From Nephromyces sp. MM_2019 (lineage: Eukaryota; Apicomplexa; Aconoidasida; Nephromycida): a DNA stretch of 64,000 nt. The DNA is taken from assembly GCA_015657535.1 (NCBI GenBank), contig JADHZB010001088.1:32833-96832 (forward strand), read 5' to 3'. Below, in pieces: positions 26,247-40,967 of this stretch; positions within the stretch are counted from its first letter, which is position 1, and each line of letters opens with the position of its first letter. The translations under genes were made by a program, and so were the position numbers. The notes beneath the pieces are model-generated. The model was not told the DNA's origin. It was given only the letters and a program-made list of their open reading frames with translations, and searched no databases.

Positions 26247-26942
26247 TGTAGGAGTAGATATAACAATATTAATTTTGATTCTGCTAGCTGAAATACTTGT
26301 TTTTAATGGTTCTAAAGTCGAGTGTAATTACCTTAATTTACATTTTTATTTCAATATTCTATCTTATTAATAACTAGCAAGTTTCTCGGTCAAATTAATA
26401 CTCTTTTACCTGATTTCCAGAAAAAATTGTACTTATTAATCATTGTAACTCAACTCTAGCCACATAAAATTTTAACTTATATACCGTAAAAAACTTCACA
26501 TTATATTTATATCATTAAGGTGTTTCTAATAATTCCAATAATCTAGATATAGTCGTATTTAATCGACACATCGACTGGTGGCAATTGATAAAAGTGCTTA
26601 ATGATTTCTAGTAATGACTTGAAAATTTTAATCAAAATTCGGAATCATTGTTAGCTAAAATATTGAATAGGTACAATTGGCATTAAATAGCAATGTTATC
26701 GTACAATTCTAGGGTCTTATCGAGCTATGGCTAGGAACTCTGGTATTGTTATGTACCATATGTTTCAAATGATAGATAATGCAATAATCTGAGGTAAGAG
26801 TCTATTAAATTAAAACAAACACTGAAATAGAATCTAATAGGCAATTGCCTAAACAAGATTTGCAGGTAATATAAAACAAAAAATTTAAAACTTAGATTGA
26901 TTTACAAATATCATAAAGACTATTTCTTTCTTAAAGTGTAAT
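26247..26942. other. Intergenic spacer
   Basis: It lies between the start of the laminin-G-like gene and the end of the cytidylyltransferase gene, both minus strand. AT-rich; no exon, RNA gene or repeat array seen. It should hold the promoter of the former and the 3' end of the latter. Confidence 0.5.
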
Positions 26943-28517
<1,575 letters not shown>

Positions 28518-30864
28518 TATTAAGCGCGTTTAGACAAAGCGTACGGATTAAGAGATTGAATTTGTTAACTAATTGCATAAATGTTAGTAGTTTAGAAACT
28601 ATTCTTGTATGAAAGTAACTTCAAATACACGAGGTGGGTTGTCAAAGTCTTCTATTCACTCTCTTCGGAGGGTTTGGGAAATTGCTTGGGATCATTAGAA
28701 GCAGAATGTTCAAAAGAAGGTGCATAACATCTTAAGGAGTTCGATATAGGAAGCTTATTTGATTATAACTTATAATGTAGAAGGCTGGTTTATTTTTCAT
28801 AGATAATGTGTTTTATCTAAATTTTTACAAAAATAAAAAAAGATTACTCAAAATGTGCATATAATGCATCTACTTAAACTATGGGTAAACTACTTGGATA
28901 ATAATTAAGATAACATGTAAATTAATTACAGTCAATAAAAAAAGAGTCTAAATATTGTTATTAAAACATACTATGCTTGAAAATGTTATTTTAACAGCAC
29001 TCTTGAACTAAAATATTTATATATATAAGTAGGGTCTAATCACTCTCGCAAAATAATTTGTTAATATATATTATTTAATTGTTAAAAAAATGAATAAGAA
29101 AATTTTTGTTACTTTTGTACTAATAGTACCAAACATTTTAATTTTCCAAACCTAAATTTAAATTATGTATGACATCCTGTCGTTGGTAACTTGCAAAGAG
29201 CTATGCCATGCTATGCACTTGTTTTAGTGTGAGAGGGGAAATATAGAAATTTTACAGCAGGAATAAGTAAACAATCGTTCGATCCAAGACTATAAAGAAC
29301 TGAGGCTTAAAATTAATTTTCATTGTTTTCATAAAAAGCTGCTTTAATTCCCTATCTTATTTATTAAATAGATAACAGGTATAATTTGTTGATATAAGAT
29401 AAGAAAATATATAATTTGTTAATATAAGATTATATATATATTTGCGTCTAAAAAATCTAAATAGAAGCAATAAACAAGGTATCAGCTCAAGTAATTTTTT
29501 AATGATAAAGATGTACATAAAATATATATTTTGAGGGGAAGAAATTAATTAGTGCTTTCCATAACAAGTAAAATTATTTTTAAAAAAATTGATATGTAGA
29601 AAATTATATATATGAAGCAACAAATTATGATTTAATAGAGTCCTTAAAATCACAAAAACAAAGTTTTTAATTAATTTTGGTTGTTATTTTGTAAGGTCTT
29701 TACAAAAACGCTGATCTTAAGATAGTAAGTGTTGTTGTTTTACAGTTGGCTATGCTAGAATAACTAAGCATGAGATGTTTAAAAGTGTAACTGCAACCAG
29801 CATTGAAGTTTTGGGCCTTATCGTAAACGTTTTGAAGCTATTAAAATAGCCATTCTGAATTGTGTGTTATGTTATCACTTGCATAGCACTTTCATGCCCA
29901 ACACAACAGGTAAATATTAATAAACATCACAAAGACTTACGCACCCAAAATTATATAATATATATATCAATTCATAACACATAACTACTCATAATAGACA
30001 AACCCACTACTAAATAGACAGGTTATCTTACAACCCCCTCACCGACTCATTAGACATATACCAATTCTTAATAAAAAATCAACTCACAGCTCACACACCA
30101 CACCCTTGCACAGATTTAAATTTATGATGCACACAAGAACCACAAACAAATACCAGTTCACAATATTACTCATGTCTTAACCTGATCTCATAAGTAAAAT
30201 AGAAAACTACCAATAGACATCTGAATAGATAGTAAACTCATAAATACATACATTGACCAATTTGAAATCACAACTAAATTAAGAGTACTCTGGTTGAGTT
30301 TGTCAAACAATTTTATACATTAGAATAGTATTATATTGAACAAAACTCAGATAATTTTGCCTAACCAATAGAGGGTACTAGAACTATTATCTGATCTAAT
30401 TGAAATTTCTTTACATATATACATGTATACTTTGATACGTGCTTAAGACTAGTAACATACACATTCATTAGTATATGCAGATATGTATAAAATGGATTCA
30501 GAAATTGAATTGGTGATCTTAAAGGAATTAAGACAAAACATTATTCCATTACCTAAAACATGGCATCTAATTGCAATTAAAATTTTATACATAATTTGAT
30601 ATATAATTTGTGATAAGCTATTACTTTACAAAATTGACTTAATAAATTTTATACATTAAAAACTACACAAATCACTGCATACAAAACTGCATTACAGCAA
30701 TATGATTAAAGCCCTATAAATAGCAATGCAAACAACTTTATCATAAGTTTGCTCATGGAATTGGGTAAATGAGTGATTTAAACAACGATTGTTTAAGCTT
30801 AAATCAATTCTACATCACCATTTGATTTCATTACTCTATTAATAATATAGATATAGGGTGTTAT
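28518..30864. other. Divergent intergenic region
   Basis: This 2.3-kb spacer separates the divergent cytidylyltransferase and tRNA ligase genes. It is AT-rich, without the TG/CA repeats seen at the ends of the window. No exon or RNA gene found; both promoters should be here. Confidence 0.5.
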
Positions 30865-33800
30865 GTGGACATGGTACTAGATCAACACTTATCAGAAAAA
30901 TATTTGGAGGATTACCAATCTCTAATGGGTGATAGCTCCCATATAGAACAATTAGCATCAATTACAGGAACACCAATTCATTACTTATACAGTTTGAACA
31001 GTTCTAGCTTAAATAGAAATTTTGACTATGAAAAGCTTGATCCCAGATTTGTTAAAAAGTTGAAATTGGGTTGGACAATTTGGGAACATCTAAGAATCGG
31101 AGTCTCCATCAATACTGAAAAAGATAACCTTTATTATCAGAATGAATCATACGGATCATACAATAAAGTATATCAACCTTTGGATATATCTATTGCTAAG
31201 TTCCCATCAACTCATAAATTACGAGTACTAGATTTGTCACTAAGACAAAAGCTAAATGAAGATGAAATTTACTCAAGAGATACCACCCTACAAATGGTCT
31301 TAAGGCGCGGTTGCACATTTCTTGAAATATCATCTTACACAGATAAGAACGACAAACCTGTGAAAACTCCTTCACAACCTGACGAAAAAAGTGATAAAAT
31401 CGCACACAACATCCAACAATCACACCAAAAACAATCTCACTTTTGTATAATTAGAAGGGGTCTACCAAAGTTTTTTGATTTAGATATTCTTGACCTTTTG
31501 AAGTTATCTAATCCTGACATTCCAGACAACTCGAAACATACTGCACATATAACATCTAAACAATTATTTGACCGTATAAAGAATGTATTTGATTCAAAAT
31601 TTAGGATAGAAATCGTTTCTCTCAAGAAAGAAAACGGTGAAAATGCCCAGATTTCATATATTGAATTTCTTGATTGTTGGGTAATTTGTAGTAAAAATGT
31701 GTCAATGATAGTTAAGGATGAAAATGATTTAGAAAAACCTAAATACACCTCTCATAGACGTTATACATTTTCAAGGATGATTGTAAGTTCATGGTTTGAA
31801 CATCTAAGGAATCTATCTGATAATCAGGTAATAAACAATAACTAAAAATCACATGATACTTGTCACAATTTCTCATAACACATAATGAAAGGTTGTCACA
31901 GTCCACCTATTATTTATGTTTGTTAAAGCTTGCTCTACACTTAATATATTTATATATTAAGATTATTGATAACATTGAAATACAATGCCTATATATATAG
32001 TGAATTTATCAAAGCTCTGAATTTCAGTGAGATGTTTCTATATAAGTTACTATAGATAATATAAATTTGCTCTATATACATTTTAAAACTAATTTATTCT
32101 ATTATGTAAACCTTATATTCCACTTTAGGTTAGCTTATTGAAAAAAGTCCTTTCAGAGAATACAATTGTGGGTGAATTAGTTGGTAATACCAATCGTGAC
32201 AACCTAATTCAATCAAAGTCTGGCCCAGGTATTATATTCTATGCTATCGTACCACACCATGGTTGTGTACAATGCTGGGATCCAATTCTGTCACTGAACT
32301 TCATGAAAGAAGTGGGTTTACGCACTGTGCAAATAAACTCGAACACACTTTGTGAAAATCTTGGGGAACTTTTGTCTTGTTTACACAGCATAAAGAAAAA
32401 AATAACTTTTGAAGATATTGAATCAAGTGGGGAAGGTTGTGTATGCTACTTGGTTTGTAAAGCAGACAGCAGTAAGAGTTTTACAATGGGGCTAGTGAAA
32501 GTCAAGAGTTTTAACTACCTCATGTTGAGACGGATTAGAGAAAAATTGAAAAACTTCTGCGACCCAATATATTTACAGCATTTACACGGAAACAAAGGAC
32601 TTTTAAAAACAAATATAATACAATTTGGATCGGAGTGTGAATCTACATTAAAAAGTCAACTCAGAGAAATCAATGAATCAGCCTTAACAAGAGAAGAACA
32701 AATTTCTCTTGAAAGTAAGGGTCAAGCCACCCTAAAAGAATGTACAAATTTATATGAGCAGTGTGTTTACTATCTATCCAACCCCAACTCCAAATCACAA
32801 AAGAATGAGATGGCAAACTACTCATTAAGAGATTATATAGATAACAGATTCCAGCACTTTATCAACAGTGTAAAATCGTTTGAACCACCAGAATTTTATC
32901 TTAATAGATTTTGGTCTAGGCCCGAGAAAACCTCTCACACTGTAAAAAAGTTATTATGCCTAATTTCCCCACCATTTTTAGCATACGATCTCCTTATCGA
33001 ACATGTTATTAAAATTTTAGAGCAATGTACAGCTAAAATTTATACCCCAATTATTAAGAAGATAGAAAATGAACCTCTCACCATTTGGAAATCTAGTTCC
33101 ATCATTTTAATTCATACTTGTCTACCTAAAGCATTTATAGATGTCCACACATATTTTACTACAAATTGCAATGATTCATTTTGCTCTTTGCTGGGCCTCC
33201 CAATGGAATACTTTGAATTATATTTCTCACCTTGTACACAAATTTACCCATTAGTATGGGGCTATGACAAAAGAGGAATTGAATTTTGCGAAGCATGTAG
33301 TGATCACATCCTAAAACTAATAGAAAATAGGAACAATCCCATCCAAGCTTCGAGTGCTCCAAAACTTGATCCTAATCCTTCATCGTTTACTATTGTTAAT
33401 GAGCACCATCTAGAAATTGGAGCCTACCCATGGATGCCACACATTTTGATAGAATCAAACCAATTAGAATCAAAATATCTGGAAATGTGCCACTCTGATA
33501 ATACAAATTTTGTGTTACATCGCCTTGATGTCAAATGTTCACAGTTTATCATTCAACCTCAAGAAAAGCACCCGGTTATATTATATGCTTGGAAGCGTCT
33601 AATTGACAGCTTTTTCACTAAAATTAAAAACTTGCTGGATATTCCTTTCGCGAACGATTACGATACGCTCGAACCAACTTCTATTATATTCAATACACCA
33701 GAAAACAAGATAACTGAATCTTTAATTGAATATATATTACGAATCATACCTACCCCGCCTATACAGAACATCCAAGTTATATCTATTTTCCCGATTGGGC

Positions 33801-36340
33801 TACCTGGCTCTGGTAAATCCTCACTACTTGAAGGATATCTAAAGCAATTTTTAAAGCCTAATGAAACTTTACCCGACACACCTGGTTATTTTTAATTTTA
33901 AGCACTATATTTTTCTTATCTATTACAATTATAACAGAGTTATTGTATGTACTTCTCCTTTTATTAATGAGCATAAACAATTTGATTAATAAATCTTGGT
34001 TCAGATTTAACGTTATGGGATTGTCATAATTATAATGATGGCGACTTTGATGCCATACATTACTTGAGTTCAGATTTATTTACCAATAGGAGACTCAAAC
34101 AATTAGGTAAAAAGCATCTTACACTTTGACTGATTGGATTATAATTACACCCCTAGTATCTTAACTTGATGAGTTAAGCTTCATTATAATCACATGATAT
34201 TTAGCCTGATTGACTCAATATATGGAATCACACATAACATTATTCACAAATTACTCTTAGGTTACTCAGATGAGGATAATGTACCCAAAGATGTATTCAA
34301 AGGTGTTCAATCCAATAGTGCAAATCTCATGAAGAAAAGCATAGAAGATTTCTTTGGAAAACTTGAATTATATATAGATTCTAACTACATGCCACACCTT
34401 ACCTTTAAAAACAAATTATCTCGGGTACTCATACTTGTTGACCGAAATCATCTACCTAATCACTTATTTAAGCAAATACAAAATGTGATTGACATTTCGG
34501 ATTGTGCACAATTAAATATGAATCTTAAGGCATTGTCTAATTTTGGTAAGACACGTATAAAAAATATTTTCCACACAAAACTTGGATGCATCTTATGTAG
34601 TCCTTCCACTCAACTCTCCCCTCATTACAACCGATTTAAAATCCCAAATACTCAGAAAACGACAGAAGATTATGCTTATTCTATTCAAGGTATATAATTG
34701 AAATACATATATATACACAACCCTTAAAAAATACTATCTTGATTATTACCCTAATTTCTTCAGAAGATTTGATTGATAATAAGGATCATTCTACAAGTGT
34801 AGATACCAATATTATAAATAAAGATGGCCCTAGATGTTTGGATATTACGGCTTTAAATTATTTGAGCACTAGGTGTAAAGGTACTAATAATGCACCTGAA
34901 TCTTGCTCTTCACCTTCAGGGTTTAATAATAAGATGTCTGATATTTCAACTCCATTGAAATGGAATTTTCCATGGAATCTTGTAGATGTTATAATGTGTT
35001 TGAAACGCATTACAAATCGATCACATTTTCTAAGAGGTTTTGAAGGCTACCACATCACCTTAAGCTTTTTAACTCTGTTCAAAAGTACAAGCTTAAAGCC
35101 ACATTCCCTTTCTTGTCATTCGAACTTATCTTCCACTTTTTTGGTACACACATTACCTACAGAATTAAATTTTAGAATTGATAGAAATAAGCCCTTGAAT
35201 AATAACTTACTACAGGTCTATACCTTGTTATCAGAAATTATTAAAAAATTGACTCCATTTTCATCATATCTACCACTTGAAAAATATTACGAAGCCCTTG
35301 AACAATTTCTTAATGATTTTGAGCTAGCAAGTCAATCAAAATTAAGTTTAGAAGATTCTATACTTCAATTCGCTCGAAAAATAAATCATTTAAGTGAACC
35401 CACCACCGAAATGCATGCAGCATTAAAATACAGAGACACGAAACATGATGATTTAAAGCACCCACAATTTGCTCATCCAAAAAAGTATATAAATGAGAAT
35501 CAATCGAATTATTACAAGGGGTTAGTAGTTAATAAAAATATAGAATATTCACCGCTAACTTCAAATACTTATCGTCATATTGGTATTGATTTTTCTAATC
35601 ACAAGGAATATTTTAACAAATGTTGTAGCTCATTTTCGGCCCATCTTACACAATATCAACAGACTCATCCATATGTACCAATTGATAATGAAATCAATCA
35701 ATTTGAATGGATATCTAAACCACATATGACTACATTTTATCTAGGAAATAATGACATTAGAAAATCAAGCCCAGATTTATATCAAGCTGCTTGGGAGCTA
35801 TCTAAGAATAAATTAGATAAGAAATTCAATATACGAACCACGCATTTTATATATACACCTAAGATCAGTCTAATTTTACTAGTTCAACCTCTATTTTCAA
35901 CTTTGGATTTATCTTCAGAAAAAAAAAATAAAAATATTTATAATAGTATGAACTCTCAAGAACAATCATTACCAATTGAAAATAGTATAATTCCACATAT
36001 TACACTAAAAAAAAAAAAATTGACAAAGAGTTTTGGAAGTAATATTATCTTGAAAGAACTTATGAAATATAGTGAAATAGTTGAATTTCTTGATATATCA
36101 AATATACAGAAATCTTTATCCAAAACATCAAATATACTGACCCACAGCCAAGATATGAAAAGTGTAAATTCAATTCATGAATATAGCGATGGAGGAAATT
36201 ATACAGCAAATGTATCACGGGGAGGTTTTGTAAAATTTTATAAGGATATAAAGATTATAAACTCTTTCAAGGATATAGTTATATGGAAATTTGATCAACA
36301 TGATGAAACAATTATTGAGGGTACCCTAGAAGCAAATTGA
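30865..36340 (+). CDS. Three-domain tRNA ligase (ligase-kinase-CPDase), 5 exons, 1637 aa
   Basis: Exons: 30865-31827, 32129-33884, 34005-34106, 34174-34689, 34764-36340; 4914 nt including TGA. It is the plant/fungal type of tRNA ligase (Trl1/RNL), which heals and seals exon halves after intron excision and can also join HAC1/XBP1-type mRNA. The adenylyltransferase part has RRGLPKFFD, the nucleophile motif KENG (Lys255), WVICSKN, GELVGN, EGCVCYLV and VKVKSFNYL, in the order expected for motifs I to V. The kinase P-loop GLPGSGKSS is near 878-886. The cyclic phosphodiesterase (2H) part has two HxT motifs, PHMTTFYLG (His1433) and PHITL (His1524). Plant RNL is about 1100 aa and yeast Trl1 about 830, so this copy carries large low-complexity inserts. 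The acceptor of exon 4 (34173) is the weakest join. Confidence 0.88.
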
Positions 36341-36388
36341 TTCCTTTAAATTCTATTAATATTTTTCATACTCAAATATTTTAATCAT

Positions 36389-39300
36389 TTATATACATTC
36401 ATCATCACAAGATTCATCATCTGAATAAGTTGTAGATATAGTACCAAATTTGTTATGTGTGTTTAGCTGATTTAAATCAGTAATCATATTTCCCAATGAG
36501 ATTTCATATGGGGTAAGAACTGAATCTTCTATACTTGAAAATTGCATTTTCTATAATAGAATATACGAAATAAATAAAATTATACATATGTTTACAAGGT
36601 TATATATATTCATGTATTTTACCTTCTCGGGCTTTACAAAAACTTCTTTTGCAGATCCAACTATATCGTTCTCAAGTTGTTGTCTGTAGAGGGACCTCCT
36701 ATTTTTTTTCTGAAGATATATAAAAGTTCAATTTTTATTTTAAGAATGCTACCGAAAATAATCTTACTTTAATAAACTCTTTTGATTTTATAACTTTTGT
36801 AAAAGTTGTGGGCTTTTTTTCAATGGATGATTCATCAAAATGTAATGTCTGTGAATCAAATTATGTTAAAGGCTCCGTTTATTTGAAATATCTTATTAGT
36901 TTTGTTATAGTATCAATAATAATTTAATGGAGCTAGAATATCTGAACTTACTTTATCCAATCCAATTTCCTCATCAATCATTTCGATATCATTCATATGA
37001 TGAGAAGATAAATTATCAGATAGAGTTAGTCCGTTCATTGGAATAAACTCGCTATCTGAACAATATTTTCATAGTATTTATTTAATTTCACTTTCTTCTA
37101 ATTCTAAAAGTGCTAAGATAAAACAAACCTCCAATCATTTGGTTTCCAAGAAATTCGTTCTCTTGATTGTATATATCATTTATATCAAATTGTGACCCAA
37201 AATTATTCACGAGACATATGTTTTCATGCTATAAAATAAGAATTAAAAAGCCCAAATACATATAAACGAATAATTTATTTAATAGTTAATTACATATACA
37301 TATATATATATATATATATATATGAGAAATCTGAAAATAAAGCAGTTTTACCTCATCTTTAGATAGTTCGGGGGGTAAACAATAATAGCGGATCTTCCCT
37401 GAAGTCCAATCATTGAGTATAAGTCTCGCAGCTGCTGTGAAATCAGGTTTTCCTCCCTATGAAATGATGTTTAAAATAATATATTTATTATCGAGTTCAA
37501 GTTAGGAGTGCATTTAAAAAGAGTCTCTATAGCTTATAATAGTATTTTATATTTCATATCAAGGGGTTCATGCTCTACATTTTTTTGGATAAATTTATTA
37601 TTTTTAGGCTTCTTTACCTTGCTTAATCTACCTCTTGCTTGAGCTACATAAGCAATAAATGTTTGAGGATCTTGAACAGGTGGTACTTTAAAGAACTTAG
37701 CTAGTGACATAGCTGAAGTGCGGTTAATAAGGGCTGCTACAACACCTTCAGGGTCCTTAACATTTGATAACTTCACAGAATTACGTAAGACTAGATTTGG
37801 ATCATCTACTGAACCATCAAAGAGAACACCTGGAATAATTTAAATTACGAATATGATAAACTTGTAAATTCTCTAAATTGATCATAATCATTTTTGAATT
37901 TATTATATTCAAAAACCCATATAGTGCTAAAATCCTGAATATTAATAAGAATATTGACTTAATATATAAAAAGAATTGTATTCACCGCTAAAAAAAATAC
38001 CTAGTAATTAGCTTGAGTGTAACTTTTTCAAATAAAATAGTTTGAAGAAGTTTTTATTTACAACAAGTTAGAAGCAGGAAATCAGTTATAAAAAATGCAT
38101 TTAATGCTTTCTCTCAACAAACCTGGTGAGTCAATAAGGGTGACTTTAGAGTCAAGTTGTACATGTTGAAGATTTTTGGTGACACCAGCTTCCCCACCTA
38201 CTCTGACAGCAGAAGGTGTCCTTTTCAGAGAATTGATTACAGAAGACTTGCCTACGTTAGGGTAGCCTAATATTCCTACACTAATAGATACTTTAGAAGT
38301 TGCACCACTCCTAGTTTTAAAGAGAAAATTTTCAGCAAATGAAATCAAGTTTTTAAAGAAATGAAATAGTGGAATAATTAAATGTTTATTTTCATTGCTA
38401 TTTTTTATTCATCTCCAATAAATATATATATAATGTAATACCTTGCATAATTTTTGAGTAAACTAAGTAAAGAAGTAGCACCTAAGATATGCGATGAGCT
38501 CGATTTTAAATCTTTTGGTGCATTTAGTGGATCAATCGTAACATTTCTATAATTTTCAGCTGAAGATGAAGCAGCCTTAAAGGCCAAGGTAGGATACTCC
38601 CTTCGAAAGTATGTAAGCCATTTCTTTATTGCTGCTCTATGAAGTTCAACGCATGAAAAACAAGATTCTAGAACTCAAATTACAACAATAAGGTGGGGAC
38701 TACTTTATTGAAATGTAAGCAATATTTTGGGTGATGTTGTGAGTGATAATTTTACATCGCAGGACTTGTTAATTTATAAAATGGTATCCCTAGCAAAGAT
38801 CTAAATCTATATTATTTTAATATAATTCCACATCGTTCAAAAAACTGAAATTACATTAGAGTTAAGGGCATTAGGTCAATTTGAAATCATTAAACTTACT
38901 GTGGAACAAGGTCAATCTTGTTGAGTAAGATAATCAATTTCTTTTGCATCCCAATGATTGTTCTTTCAATAGATAGAGATCGGCAGTTATTAGGATCTCT
39001 TGCGTCTAAAACTTCAATAATAATATCTGATGATTCTATAAGCTTCAGTACTTGATTAAAATAATGCTTTTTGGATGTCCCTGATAAGGGATACATATTA
39101 TGAGCTTTAAATTTTTATTGCATTATAAATATAAAAAATTTAAACATAGCAAAGCAAATCAAAACAAATTCAATTATGTATATAAAGTAGTGTTTTATTT
39201 AAGATTCTATTAATGACAATTTGTGTTACTAAATTAATTATTTTGTAAAGTCCATTCTATGTACTATGTTAAGGTGGCTGTAACAACTCATTATGATAAG

Positions 39301-39916
39301 CAATTGATTTACTCTCAGCTAGATTGGAAATTTCATTCACAGAGGACATTTTTGATTCGAATTTATTTTGCATATCAAGGGCATTCTGGACCAAATTTTC
39401 AAGTGAATTATTGCTGAATATCAAGATAATTGTAGATAATTTTAGATTTTATAGTTTTAGCTGCTGAAATAAAAATTTATACTAGAGTTGAGTATGATTA
39501 TTTATAAAAAGTTTTTAGAATTTTAGAAATCTTTTAATAACTATCCAATAACTACTAGATAAAGCTTGTTAGCTTTACTTCTCTGCAAAAATATTCTTAG
39601 AAGTCTCTTGTTCGCTGTTCTCTGAGTTTTGGAGCTTGGCTAATCTCTTTCTTTCTTTCTTTTTTTCAGCTTCAAGTTTTCTTTGTGCCTGAAACATCTC
39701 CTTCTTTGCATATACATCACTTAATATTTCCTGCTTAAATGGGCAAGCCTTTGGGATGAATGGCTCCTTAAAGATACTCTTGTTTTTGGGTTTTTTGACC
39801 TGTTGTTGTGATTTAGCTTCCTTGTTAAGCTTGCGCTTATGTGCTCTAGCCTTCTTGGCAATTGTATATTTTTGTGTCAATTTTTGACGCTTAGAGTTAT
39901 GATTGAGCCCAGCCAT
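36389..39916 (-). CDS. Nucleostemin/GNL3-like nucleolar GTPase, 12 exons, 617 aa
   Basis: Exons: 39916-39579, 39413-39313, 39080-38900, 38636-38442, 38310-38123, 37829-37618, 37456-37352, 37228-37129, 37055-36952, 36848-36768, 36709-36623, 36550-36389; 1854 nt including TAA. It belongs to the circularly permuted YlqF/YawG GTPases that act in pre-60S ribosome assembly. The permutation is visible: G4 (NKIDLVP, about 199-205) comes before G1 (GYPNVGKSS, about 286-294) and G3 (DSPG, about 330). A basic N-terminal Grn1-type domain ([21 protein letters not shown]) and a long coiled, Lys-rich segment precede it. The tail after [19 protein letters not shown] is acidic. I chose the ATG before [12 protein letters not shown]; an upstream in-frame ATG at 39985 would add 23 residues. 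Its 3' end lies 48 bp from the convergent tRNA ligase. Confidence 0.9.
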
Positions 39917-40967
39917 GGTTGATGATGTTTGATACAAAAGAGAAGTAAATTGAGGATATTGATTTATGATGTTGTAGAACTTCAATGTTTATACAGATAT
40001 ATAAGAATAAAAAGAAGAGAAATTAAGATTGTAAAGGGCTTAACATAAAGCTGTTGTATAAACAATAAGATCATAAGGATGTTAGTTAATGTATTGCATG
40101 CTATAGAAAGATATTATTACCTAGCCTAGTAGTGTCTTTTATTGCTTAAATTTTTAAATTTTGAACAAAATTACTACTTTTTTGGCTACTGTGTTTTGGC
40201 ATTGCTAGGCAGGATGAGCTTGAGCAAATTTAATAATATTTAGAAGCTATACTCATTTTGCTCATGCATGTGCTAAAGTAGTGTTCTAGTTGTATTAAAG
40301 TGAATAAAGCTGATTTGACCATGATTCGACTTTTAAGCAACTTATATATTAGTAATAATTTGTGTTATAGCTTTATTAGCTACTATTTAAGCACTAGTCA
40401 ATAAGTATATGATTTTTTAAAATTGAGCGAATCTAGTTTAATTGATTTTAATTTTCTAATACAGCTAGTGTAAACTATGGTATTACATGTTGATGGATGT
40501 AGACAAATGCTGAAGGTCATTTTAGCTATTTTCAAGACTTGGTAGTTTTAACTATATTGGTTTTAACTATATTGGCTTAAAATTATCATTTTTTGAGCCT
40601 ACATTTAACTTACACATGTCAATACTTTAACATAATGGTCATAATTTTCCTAAACTGTGTTATATTTTTGTACAAGTGGATTTAAGATAATTGATATGCT
40701 AGGTAATTCAAGCTTTTTTTATATGGTTTGAAATTTGATTCTAAGGTAGAATGTGCTAATCGATTTTGGTTTTGAAAACCAAATTATATCTTATGTTCAT
40801 GTTGAAGATTGCATTTATTTTGAAATCGTAGAGGTTTGTCTTTAGTTTCTATCAATCTTACTTACTAGCGTAATTTGAAAATTTCTAAATTTAGCTCTTT
40901 TTGTAAACTGATAAATTCTCATAAAACACACGTCTTGAGTGTACAGGAAGAAGACACTTACAATTAT
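39917..40967. other. Intergenic spacer
   Basis: AT-rich spacer between two minus-strand genes, GNL3-like and the methyltransferase. No exon, RNA gene or repeat array seen. Confidence 0.5.
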
